Part shown: positions 1-10,939 of the stretch, one piece after another
Numbering within the stretch: the first letter of the stretch is position 1
Layout: each line of letters begins with the position of its first letter
Assembly: GCA_015178975.1 (NCBI GenBank)
Contig: WHVD01000055.1
Span: 124,001-188,000 of the forward strand
Length of the DNA stretch: 64,000 nucleotides
Source: Hysterangium stoloniferum
Taxonomy: Eukaryota > Basidiomycota > Agaricomycetes > Hysterangiales > Hysterangiaceae
Direction of reading: 5' to 3'
Position numbers and translations under genes: made by a program
The notes under the pieces: model-generated
Database searches by the model: none
What the model was told of the DNA's origin: nothing
The model's input: only the letters and a program-made list of their open reading frames with translations

Positions 1-104
1 GTTATTTTTAAAATCCAATTTTTTTTTCACCCAATAAGTGACTGTGACGTATTCCAGGCCGAGAGCTAGTCAGTTAGTATGGGACAAAATATAGAAGTAG
101 TCAA

Positions 105-264
105 GGGGAGCTGGGGAACTGGGCCTGAGAGAAATAACTCGAGGGGAACAGGGGAACTAGGCACGGGATAAATAGCTCGGGGGGAACAGGGGAACAGGGC
201 ACGAGAGAAATAGCTCGAGGGGTACTGGGGAACTGGGCACGAGAGGAATAACTCGAGGGGAACC
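105..264. repeat. 38-bp tandem repeat, about 4 copies
   Basis: Units start near 129, 167, 205 and 243, with a partial unit before them. Each has the core ctcgaggggaacaggggaac followed by a gggcacgag-like stretch, with a few substitutions between copies. Minus-strand ORFs over this stretch show repetitive Pro/Ser/Leu peptides that simply follow the DNA repeat, so I do not call them genes. Confidence 0.85.
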
Positions 265-2139
265 AAAAAAAACACATCGGACATAGGGCAACCTCTAGAA
301 GCAAGCTGAGCGTGACTTCAGATCTGAGTGATAAGGTGTCTGACGTTGAAAAGGGATTTCCATTTCCTTGGTGGGGACTGGCCACTGTACCAGCTTGATG
401 ATCTTTCAACGCCATCAGTTTATGGAGTATGCGCAGTTCAGGGTCCTGTGAACAGTTCGATGCATCGACATGATACCTGTTGTTGTTTGCTGCAGGATTC
501 TTCTGAAAGCAATCTCGACGTTTAACAGGTGAGCTTTGCGTCAACATGGCGGGCCGCCGCGATTGAAGATAAGTGCAAGGTCCCAGCAGCCGAGGTCTCG
601 GTCCACAATAGTAATTATAGCTGCGATAATGCATATTATTGATCTATCATTCCATCTCTCGGGACCAGCAGGAATGAACTCGAGTTTTTTTTTTGTTGTT
701 ATCGCAGATCTTAATCGCGAGCTGTGGAGTTTGGTGGTGTGAGTTTTGGCTGAATGGGAGTTGTGCCAAGAGGCGCAGTCGCTGGAGTATCGGAGCCAAG
801 CAGAACAGGAACTTAACCTTTTCTTAAGGGTTACGTCTTGTTACGCGGGGTGCGGATTCTTCCATAAGAGATGGCCGGGATCCTAAGCGCTCGCCAGATT
901 TAAGCTCCGCCTTTCCGACATCGACCGAATATGTTTTTTTTGGGCTTAGTCGAAGGGGTTGGCACTGGCTGATAATGCTGGTGCCGAGCTTCCTACTAAT
1001 GGGAAAGGGAGGTTCTAAATGAATTGTAACTCTTGAATAACTGAGTTCTATGGGGTAATATGAGTATACATCAAGTATGTCTTCTCGAGTTCGCCTAAGT
1101 TGGTGTAAATTTTCCGTGTGATTGCACGTGGTACAGAGCCGTCTCACGCTGCCACTTTGAGCAGCTTCCTTCCGGTTGCTTGAGACGGTGAGTAATGCCT
1201 CATCTCCCACCGGGTTCAACCGATTAGCTTGACAGGATAATGCAATCTCATAGACTTAGCCTTGATCGATGCTTTAAATTGGATACCAATCGTAGACGGA
1301 TCTTTGATCAATATTTCCATTAAACAGATCATAAAAGGAAAGCTATCGTGAGTGTTACATCACGTACGGCTCGACATGGCCGACTGCACGACGAGGAATT
1401 ATGACTTACTTATTCTAGCAATTATCTCTTCAGAGTGAAGTTATAAATATATCTTTACTCGCGCACCCTGGGGTGGTCCGCATTATTACCTAGCGGGGTT
1501 AATTAATGGTATGTTGACATCAAGTTGACACCCACCGCTTGGCCATGAGCCTAAGCTCGTGCGCAGTTTGCGGTCCCTTGTTTTGGAACGGTATTGCCCA
1601 ATCGCTTGCTGCCTCCACAAACCTGGTTGTCCCACGCACCGATTTATCCCGTTGCACTTAACCGACTATACTGCCTCACCTGCAAATGCACGCCTTCTTC
1701 GTTCCTTCATTGCCCGGTTATCTCGGATCCGTTGTTTCGCCCACTTGAATGTGTGATCTCATCTCTTCGCTTCGATTCGACTTCCTTGGCTGCTTTTAAC
1801 TTATCGGCGCCCCGTATGAGGCCGTTGTGTTCATTCCCATCCTGTTGCTCGTTTACGCTTCTTTCCTTTCCCATTCACGTCACTTGTCTGCCGATAAACT
1901 TGGGATTTTATCAATAGAACATACCCAGTCGCCGCACTCCTCTCTCGGACGGTACCGCGCTGAGGCTTTGCTTTTGACTTCCATCACTTCGTATCAAGAT
2001 CCTTTTAAAACTCCCACCAGTCTACGTCACAGCTTTTCTAGCTTCGACCCCACACCCGTTCAAGTTTGATCTACGGTCCCGCGCTAATATCTGTGTGCCA
2101 GGGACGGATCAGGCTCACTCACAAGATTTCTTAAAGCCA
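265..2139. other. Intergenic, no gene recognised
   Basis: Short ORFs occur on both strands but none shows a known domain, intron-supported extension or homology to anything else in the window. From about 1540 the plus strand becomes rich in C and T, as expected approaching the promoter of the gene that starts at 2320. Confidence 0.5.
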
Positions 2140-2319
2140 GCTGGCTAAGGCAGACCCTCCCACTACCCCCTCTACTTTACTCAATCCCCCACCCTCCATT
2201 GCCGATTGTTTTATTTTTTCTCTGTTTACGATTCATAGGTATGGGTGGTGAAACGCATGTCTGGGTGTGCCCCCACTGACCCTTGTAATTGGGCAGCTTA
2301 ACCCGCATTACTTTTATTA
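2140..2319 (+). promoter_or_regulatory. Pyrimidine-rich leader upstream of the 2320 gene
   Basis: A C/T-rich stretch (2150-2225) ends about 100 bp before the chosen ATG. Pyrimidine-rich tracts near the transcription start are usual in basidiomycete promoters. I see no clear TATA box. The assignment rests on composition and position only. Confidence 0.3.
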
Positions 2320-5300
2320 ATGTCTACTTCTACTTCAATGTCGCTGTCTGCTTCCACTCCGCCTCCGAGCCCGAGTCGTTCGTCCTCAAGCGCAATGGCA
2401 ACCTCACCGACAATCCCCTCCTCACGGCCGTCTTTTGCAATTAGCTACACAGGTCCTCCCCCACCACCTACATTTGGGTGAGCAGTTTATTTGATATTTT
2501 TGTATATCTTTATCCAAGGACACTGGTGCCTTCTTGTTACTTGCATGGTCAATGCCACGATTCAATCGAAGTGCTTAGGATTCCCATGTCCTTCTTTATT
2601 TTTGTCTTCTTCCTAATACTTCCGTTCTTCTTCTTCTAACCACCTGGCGTTATCTCGATCCAGGTCTTTCAAGGTTGAGAGGCCTGATCCGAAATCTCCC
2701 ACGGGCGCTTCGGTGAACACACATAGACGCCCATCGGCGTCTCTAACCCTGATGTCTGTTTCGGCAACAGTCACCTCCAATACGCAGCAAGCTCCAAAGC
2801 CGTTTGTCGCCCCTGCTCATCCCCAGTCTCACCACCTTCATTCTCTCCCCCCACGAGAAAAGACAACTCGGACTCTTATCCTAGATCATACTGCTTGGAG
2901 ACATGGGAGAACGCGTTTGGCACAGGGCCGTTGTGAGCTCGGGATGAAGTACAGGCTAAAGAGTAAAGAGCGCAATTGTGATGCATTAGATATCAAGGGA
3001 AAGGCGCCTGGATTTTTTATTGGTCCATCCAATAGTTATGGTTCTGGCTCTAGTTTTAGACGCTTCAGCGATTTCGGCGACCCGCCTGAAATTGATGTCG
3101 CGAGCAGTGATGAAGAAGGCGAAGACGCGGGATTCTGGGAGAGCGACGACGAAGATTTTCGTGTAATGGCGTACGGTAAAAAGAGCAAAAGACAGCACAA
3201 CGGAAGTAGGCCACGATCGGTCCCCGGCGACGGAATGGACGTTGACAGCGACGGGGACAGCTCCCATTATGACAGCGAAGACCACCATCAAGGGGATGAC
3301 ATTGATTCCGAGGACGGATCTGTTGCGCTGTCTTTATCATCGAGAGCAGTCGGAATGGAGAAGGTCTTAGATGCCATGTTGGTACAGGCACCATCGACAC
3401 CTCCCCGGTCACCATCTCCGCCTCCGTATGGGATGCAGAATTCACAGTCGGGTAGCCATCAAAACCATTTTTCGCAACAGCCGACTAGCGTGTCTTCAGA
3501 GACGACCCGTATCCTTCCTAATGGACTTCGTCTACGATTGGCGCTCCTTACTGTTGTGAATGATCTTTTTGAACGTCAGGCATCGTCCACGGTGGAACGC
3601 CCCCCGCTCCCTGCTGTAACCACTCCCGCTGGCAAGACCTCCGATTCTAAAGCACCGTTGTTGTCTACTCCCTTGAGTTCTCTCCCGTCATTACCCCCTC
3701 CTTCTCTACCAACGAATGCTATCCCTCCAGGGTTGGCGGTATTTTTACAAATATCTAACCAGCCTCACTACATACCTCCCACGCTCCCCTCTTTTCATAC
3801 CTTATCTCTCCCTTCGTCACCCGCAGCGGGCCCGGTGAAAGGATTTCCGGCGCGGTCAACGCCTTCAAACATGATTGATGTTCCGTTTGGATGTTCAACT
3901 GACGGCTCATCTTGTGCTAAGCCCCAGGTTGATCAACCACACCGGCCGCCACCCCCCTTATTCTCATGGAAACTTGGAAGTGTAAGTTTCAGCTGTCGCG
4001 TTGGCGTGCATCTAATGACGGTACGTTTCCTAAAATAGGCAACCAGTTCCACTCAAGCGCCCGCTCCATCGGTACCTCGGGACAAGCCTGCCGTTTTTTC
4101 GCCATGGGGCACCCCATCGATGGATAGACCGGGTCCTTCGACTGAGAAGGCGGCTGGCTCTGTGTCCAACTTCCCGTCGTCTTGGAAGGACGCCAGGTAT
4201 CATCTGTCACATACCGTAAAGCCGGGTGGTATACTCACCAGGCGTGCTGCTGGCCGTGCTAAGGACATCTACGCGGCAGGATGCTACGAGGCTCCAGTCA
4301 TCACCAATGCGTACAAAAGCAACATCCCGACCTTTTCTTATCGTGCAGCTCCACCTCCACTCGCGCCAAGCTATCCTACTCATAAACTCAGGACGCTTTG
4401 TCCACGGCACTTGATGCCGAGGTGTAAAATCTGCGATCCGTCTATTGAGATACGTGGCTCACGCTCACCATCACGTATTGGAGCCGGATTGCTTAGGAAG
4501 CGCGGGCTCTTGCTCGACTGCAATAATCCAGACGCACCGCAGCAATCCGGCAGCGTTCTTATCGATTTACTTCCGAGATTCTTACGCTTGAGTGCACTGG
4601 TCGCAATGGAACTTGGCCGAGAAGCCCGAGGCGAGGAACCAGAAGCGAATGAAGGTAAAGAAGACGCTCAGACCGATCCGCATCTATCTACTCCTTCGAA
4701 TAGCGGTGCTGCAAAGGCGTCTCCCCATGCTTTGCCAACTCGCGCGTGGTTTGCTCTTTTATGTGGACTTATCACACGTGGAGTATTGGAGGGATACGTG
4801 GCTCGCGGATGGAAGGGCTCGGAATATGTAGAGGTACTCATGGGCATCGGCTTGGGTATCAAGGGCGTTGGTACTCGTCCTGATGGTGCCGGCTTTGGGA
4901 ACGGTAACGCTCCCCCCCCAGAAATTCCGACTATTGAGGACAGCAAGAACGAGTTTGAGCCCGATGAGATGCTTGGCTTAATTGATTCGTGTAAGGTTCT
5001 TTTTAACGACCTCCTTCAGGGGGCTACCTCGACGAAAGATGCCAAGGATGAAACAATACGGGAGCCTGAGCGAGAGTATGTGCGTGAGATGGAGGAGCGA
5101 ATGTCAGAGGTAGGTTTCTATCCTCCTTTTCTGTGTAAATAATGCCAATGTTTCTACAGTTCCTCAACGTCCCGCATAATTGTCCCGACCTCGCCACTCA
5201 TCTAACCCAGCTTTCTGAGAAGTATCCCGCCAAACCTGTCGAGCGGGCTGCACTACGCTTCTGTGAGGCCGTCGCAAAATGGCGGGGAAAACCAGAACTC

Positions 5301-5727
5301 GAAATGGTGCGTATTCGGTCGATCCTTTTTTACATTTCCCCAACTCAATTTTACTCTGCAGTATAAGAAACCGCGTCCTCGTACGGCAACTAAATCGCAG
5401 CCTTCGACGCCTACCGCACTCTCTATCCACACACTTTTGGCACACTCTACCCTGGTCCCTCACCGTCCACCTATCCACAAATACTTCCATGTCACTTTGA
5501 CCGTGCCAAAACCACTTGCGCCCGTCTCGCGGGGTCTCAAACGACAGCATTCGGGCGATGAAGAGGTTCGTGAACCTAAGAAGGAGAAGGTTGAAGGCAC
5601 TTCCGTGATGGACATCGACCCAATTGAGCGAAAAACGGACGAGGAGAGTGTTGTCGGTGCCAGTCCCATGGCCAGTGACAATGGTGCCATACCCGATTCA
5701 GAATGGGTGGGGCCCTATGGTGTATGA
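2320..5727 (+). CDS. Five-exon gene, conserved-looking protein of unknown function (1019 aa)
   Basis: Exons are 2320-2477, 2664-3981, 4039-5109, 5160-5306 and 5362-5727. All four introns have GT..AG ends and the joined length is 3060 nt with no internal stop, which supports the model. The start is the first ATG of exon 1; the leader encodes Ser/Thr/Pro-rich sequence. The protein has a disordered N-terminus, an acidic Asp/Ser/Glu stretch (roughly residues 165-260, including ASSDEEGEDAGF), a proline-rich middle, and a more ordered C-terminal half with Leu-rich segments (LPRFLRLSALVAMEL; TRAWFALLCGLITRGVLEGYV) and an FCEAVAKWRGKP motif near residue 890. The tail is Lys/Glu-rich (KRQHSGDEEVREPKKEK), nuclear-signal-like. 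I do not recognise the family; the acidic and basic low-complexity parts suggest a nuclear regulatory protein, which is inference. It is the only intact ordinary gene in the window. Confidence 0.85.
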
Positions 5728-7917
5728 TGCTACTGTGTAATGGGTGGCCGCTCAACATTGACAATTTTCTGTACTGCCTCTGTATTCACCTATCCTCGTA
5801 TATGTTTATCTCTATGGCCACTAGCAGCCGTACCTCCCCTTGAGTTATACTCTTCAATATCCATGCATGCCCGATACAATACAACGCACTGTAATATCTT
5901 GTAATGCTTAGACTGAGACTTGATTTTCCTCGCCTTGGTTCAAGTCATACCCTATTGTAACAATTGAAATAATAGAAAGCTATAAACATGTATGTACGTG
6001 TGTGTTGTGTTGGGAACGGTTACGCAAGGAAGCAATTGTGATCCAGATCTTGACCTCACGGGGATGCCTCGTGTCCTGTTTGCCCCTGAATGCCAACGTT
6101 TCTGTTTCCGCATCGCAGGTGGGTTTGTGCGTGCGTTTCAAAATCAAAATGGATCATTCATGATTTGGACTTGGTCGGATAGCAGGCCATGTGGGCACCC
6201 CTGCTGAACGCAGGGGCTATCAATTCCCACGAAACCAATTCAGAACCACGCCTATTTGGCTCTGGTAATACATAGTATGTTTCGTGAAAGATCGTGGTTA
6301 TGAATCCCTATACATGCTGCCTTGAACATGGAGCGCGAAAGCCTCGCTTTCGCCACTTCAGAAGGTAGGCAGTGATATGAGTCTCCCCGAGAAGATAATT
6401 AAAGCACGTATCTATGAATAATAAGAATATCCAGACTTGGGGGGAATCGAATCGAGATGAGGGTATCGACACGTAATGGCAAATGTCCTCCATGGGGCAT
6501 TCGCCTCTCACTCTTGCCAAGTTTGCCCCTTGCTTCGCATGTAACTCCTATTGAAAGGAAGCTTCCTTCAAGAAAGGATAAACTGTAGCCGATCTGCTGT
6601 TCGGGTACAATAGTACAAAGCTCGGGAGAACTTGGGTGTCTTTTCCCAAATCTTCGTGCACTGTGTGTGCCAGATGAATGATTTCGGGACCAAATTGGCA
6701 ATATCAATGGGTGGCTCTGTGCTAACCAAGGCCTGTGGCTGTGTTGTCAAAATGATTTTCACTGAGGAAGGAGCGAGATTCTTGCGATGTGTAGTACATT
6801 ATATTTTTATTCCTCCTCCCTATTTACCCAAGTGGTAAAACGAATTTAATTTAATTATATATTCCAGCTACCATGATTAGAATCGAGAAAAGACTACTTA
6901 TAGACTTGTTATAGTTCATATCCTTCTTCCACAGTTTCGCCATAGGATTGAGTTGGTTTCGTTTGACAGCCATTGAACCTGTTACGTAAATTATTTTGCC
7001 AGTTCTCTTTTTGACTGTAATCTTCGATTGTGATGTAAAACCTACGTAATGTTCCGGTTGGTAGCCTCAGCAGGCTGTGCGCATGCATGTGCCAAAAAAA
7101 GTATCGGATTTTTTCTGCCACAAGTAGTACGAACTCAATGAGTAGATACCAGTGCCTGGGGCTCAAGCTTCTACAATTTATCGATTCTTGCCAGCGTGAG
7201 TCTCATCAATCAACGGGAAAGCACGGAAGAGAATCGACCAAGGGAGTCGGGAATCGAGAATCGGGCATCTTTGGATCGATTCGGTTCGAAAGTCGGGGAC
7301 TCCAAGCCATGCTATGCGATCCCAGAATTTCCTCAGCTTATCCGCACCAAGGACAATCCATTATCCTAGAAATTAGGCTCGCATACACGCCAGCCATAAG
7401 TAGGACCCCTTATATTTTATTTGTGGAGCTTTGAGGGAGAGGAAGTGACCGGCGTAGCCGTCTCTCCTTCCCAGCTGGGGTCCTTGGTTCATGCCAATGT
7501 CTGGTTAAACCTGGTATTAAAGGACTTGAAGAGAGAGAGAGGGGGGATTTTGGCCCTGCTGAAAGCATGTAAAGAGCCACCCGGGGAAGTGTGTATACAC
7601 ACAGTGGTGAAGGCGCCAGTGTGAGGCTCAAGCAAACAAAAACCTCAGGCAGGTTCCTGCCTACTGAGACTCATTAAGGGCCATGATGGCTCAGTGGTAG
7701 CCTGCCCATAACAACTGTCACACTCTCAAACAGGACAGCATAGATATTTTCAACAGGTTATGGGCCACCCTACATCAGGGATTTGGGAATGTCTACACCC
7801 ATTATGTAGACTCCCTAGATCTATGGTAGTAAATAGGGATCTCATGAAAGTAGTGTGTTTAGTTGTGTCTAGCTGAGATAGATGGCTCTTGTTAGGATCC
7901 CATCATTTTGTACCCTG
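5728..7917. other. Intergenic, no gene recognised
   Basis: AT-richer sequence downstream of the 2320 gene. ORFs of 60-115 codons occur on both strands but without known motifs, introns or coding-like composition. The first few hundred bases should include the 3' UTR. A short purine run lies at about 7532-7547. Nothing here can be assigned. Confidence 0.5.
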
Positions 7918-9957
7918 TGTTAAGAACAGAAAACTGACTGATGTCAGTAGAGTGACAGGGACCAAACAGAAGGACTCAGCTTCAGCTTATACAGTGACTT
8001 ACAAAATGTATCCAATGTTTTGCAGTTTCAGCTTGTATAGCTTATACCCCAGTAGATAAAATCATACAAATCACCAAAATATTTTCCAACATGCTCTATC
8101 ATGTATAGTCCAAGGCACCATAGGGTTATTATGTGTGAAGAGTGGTAGAAGTTCAGACCATTCTATATACGAAGAAATGAGTAGAATGGGAAGAAGGATG
8201 GTTCGAGTGGAGGCCTCGACTGCTATAGTTCGAGGCCTGAAGTGTTAGATAGCTCAGATAATGCTACCTATGTGGTAGCTGATATGTTACCTTGATCACC
8301 ACTCGCTGTAGATAATGTTGTTGGCAGAATGCTGCCATTCTGCCAAATTCTGCCAACTGCTGGCAGTAGCCTGGCTACTGCCAGGGGGGCGCTGGCAGAA
8401 TTTGGCAGAAAAATGTGGCTGTGTCCTTATTGTCCTGATCGTACGACAATTTGAGAATAAAAAATTGTAAATCCTATCCTCTATGTCTGGTCGAAAGCAG
8501 CCTACCATCGTCACTGACAACTTTACTGTTCTCGAGAAAAAGAAGGATAAATCTGGGTGATACTGGTTGCTGTGTAAACATTGTGGTCCCAACAGCGATC
8601 ACATTCAGAACTGTGACAACAACCATATCAAGCATCTTGCTGATCCCAAGAAATGCCCCAATGCATCTTCAGATATCCGTAAACAAGCCTTAACCTTTTT
8701 GGCAGGCAAAAATGCTGCAGAGTCATTGAATATGACTGCTGGATCTACAAGTTTGTATTTAGAGAAGCTCTTGGTTCTCACCATTGTAATGTTACACATA
8801 ACAACAGGTGATGCGATGTTTGTCCCCATCAAGAAACGTAGGTCCGGAACACTGGCAGGGATGGTTGATTACCCACTTTTGGAAGAGCAACAAAAGCAGG
8901 CAAATATGAAACTATTCCGGTTCATTGTTCCATCCTAAATGCCCTTCTGTGAGCTCATTGAATGACTCAGGTTTGTGGTCCATGCAAATGTCGCATTTTC
9001 CATTGCCGAGAACTGGTTTTTCTGAGATTTCCTTAATGAGCTTCAGCCATTGTACGAGACTCCCAGCTGCTACATCTTATCACACTCCATAATGGATGCT
9101 GAGGCTGCAAGAGTAGAGTTAGAGGAGATTGAATACATGAGGAACAGGAAAATGCTGACTCTACTGATTGATGGATGGGAGGATATTCTCAAACAAAGTC
9201 TCTATGGATGTGTTGGAGCCAAAGTTGGGCAATATCCTTCAGTTCTGAGCCTGACAAACATGACTGGCACTTGGGGAACAGCTGACAATATCATGGCAGC
9301 TGCACAGGGTGCGATGAAGACAATGCAGCTGGAAGATGGTCGGAACTTCATTGCAGTGACAACTGATAATCCATCAGTCATGCAGGCTTTTCGTTCCAAG
9401 TGCCAAGAAAAGTACTTTTGGGTTCTCGTAAGAAAATTTGCAGTGTATTGATATTAGTAATTCACAACTCATTTCATTACAGGCATTTGCATGCTTTCTG
9501 CATCAGATGAACACGATCATCGGTGAAATCTGTGCCTTCCCTTCGATGAAGCAAATCATCAAGCAGGCAAATCGTGTGGTCACCTTTTTCAATAGCTCCC
9601 ATTATTGGGGTGGTCAGCTGAAGGAAGAGGCCAAAAAATGCCATGTCAACCGAGGTTTGAAGAAGAATTGTAAGACAAGATTTTATGTGCTCTCACTCCA
9701 AGCCCAGAGTGTGCAGTCGAACAGGCATGTTGATCAATTGAATACTTTATCCTTGTCAAATTAAATGTAGTCCAGGACACCACTCTCACATACCTGTCTT
9801 CGGCCTGATGCCCAGAAGAAAGAGAAAGGCTTATCTCCTGTTGCGGCTGATGTTGTGGAGACTGTGCTTCGTGACCGAGATTTCTGGCCCTGTTTGAACC
9901 AGCTAATCAGAGTAATCAAGCCTCTCGTTGATGCCATTGGGAATGTTGAATCCCGAG

Positions 9958-10863
9958 TGTGAGAGGTATGGCGAAATACACTCAGGAAATATAGTCGGAT
10001 GAGCTCTTACTATATTTCTTTTATTATTTCTATTTTCTCTCTTTTATTATATCTATAATTAGTTCGACAACCTATGTATGCGGTACATCGACTCTTGTGG
10101 GCGCACACACGCCAGACTTATGTATTCTAGCGCCCGTAGTTTAGAACTCAGACACTTTTTACACTGCAACCATGACTTACCCAGACACCCATTAGTGTCC
10201 TGTAAGTTGTGATTGGTGTATTGTCTCGACCGTCACAGACGGGCTTTAGCTATCTACTCTATCAGAGTTTCAAACTGTACCAGTCGAAACTCAATCCTCA
10301 TCGCTACTCGCGTGGACCACATCCACGCTATTCTATTATTCGACTCTCTAGTACTCTACTTTACTCTCGAGCAGTTGTTCAGAATCGCACTAGACAGTCG
10401 TTCAGAATCGCACTAGACAGTCGTTCAGAATCGCACTAGACAGTCATTCAGAATCGCACTAGACAGTCATTCAGAATCGCACTAGACAGTCGTTCAGAAT
10501 CGCACTAGACAGTCGTTCAGAATCGCACTAGACAGTCATTCAGAATCACACTAGACAGTCGTTCAGAATCGCACTAGACAGTCGTTCAGAATCGCACTAG
10601 ACAGTCATTCAGAATCGCACTAGACAGTCATTCAGAATCGCACTAGACAGTCATTCAGAATCGCACTAGACAGTCGATTCTACTTATTCGTTTTAGCTCT
10701 CTACCTTATTATAGATAGCTACTTCCTTCTACTGTATTGAACTGAGTAGTCAATATGCGTTCATTCTGTATTAGACTTCGACAGTCAATACATCTTGGTG
10801 TTGTACCTAAATGGTCGATACTCTTCGTATATAGAATGGTTAGAACTTCCACCACTCTTCACA
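9958..10863 (+). repeat. 5' LTR of the Ty3 element (906 bp)
   Basis: It starts TGTGAGAGGTATGG and ends CACTCTTCACA. It is 276 bp longer than the 3' LTR, exactly accounted for by 12 more copies of a 23-bp unit. Elsewhere the two LTRs differ at only scattered single bases. Confidence 0.95.
10381..10680 (+). repeat. 23-bp tandem repeat inside the 5' LTR, 13 copies
   Basis: The unit is agaatcgcactagacagtc plus gttc or attc, repeated from 10381 with period 23. The 3' LTR has a single copy at the matching place (about 21470-21490). Copies are nearly identical. Confidence 0.95.
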
Positions 10864-10864
10864 G

Positions 10865-10878
10865 TGGTGATCCGGGCC
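10865..10878 (+). promoter_or_regulatory. Primer-binding site of the Ty3 element
   Basis: TGGTGATCCGGGCC begins one base after the 5' LTR, as expected for a site complementary to a tRNA 3' end (CCA). The related element at 36833-36846 has the same site with two changes. I have not identified the tRNA. Confidence 0.7.
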
Positions 10879-10939
10879 AGACTGCTCTTTCCCTACGAAG
10901 AAAAACATTTATTTCAACTATCAAATTCTAAGCACGTAA

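Noticed and set aside
101-634. 177-codon minus-strand ORF
   Set aside because: Most of its peptide follows the 38-bp tandem repeat and the rest has no motif; a neighbouring ORF in another frame looks the same.
6399-7166. Minus-strand ORFs of 85-102 codons
   Set aside because: No domain, no intron-supported continuation and overlapping ORFs in other frames.
7681-7720. tRNA-like ggctcagtggtagcc word
   Set aside because: No acceptor stem, anticodon arm or T-arm (GGTTCRA) at the right spacing.
10381-10680. Regular 23-bp repeats as a possible CRISPR array
   Set aside because: There are no spacers: units follow each other head to tail inside an LTR, and the genome is eukaryotic.
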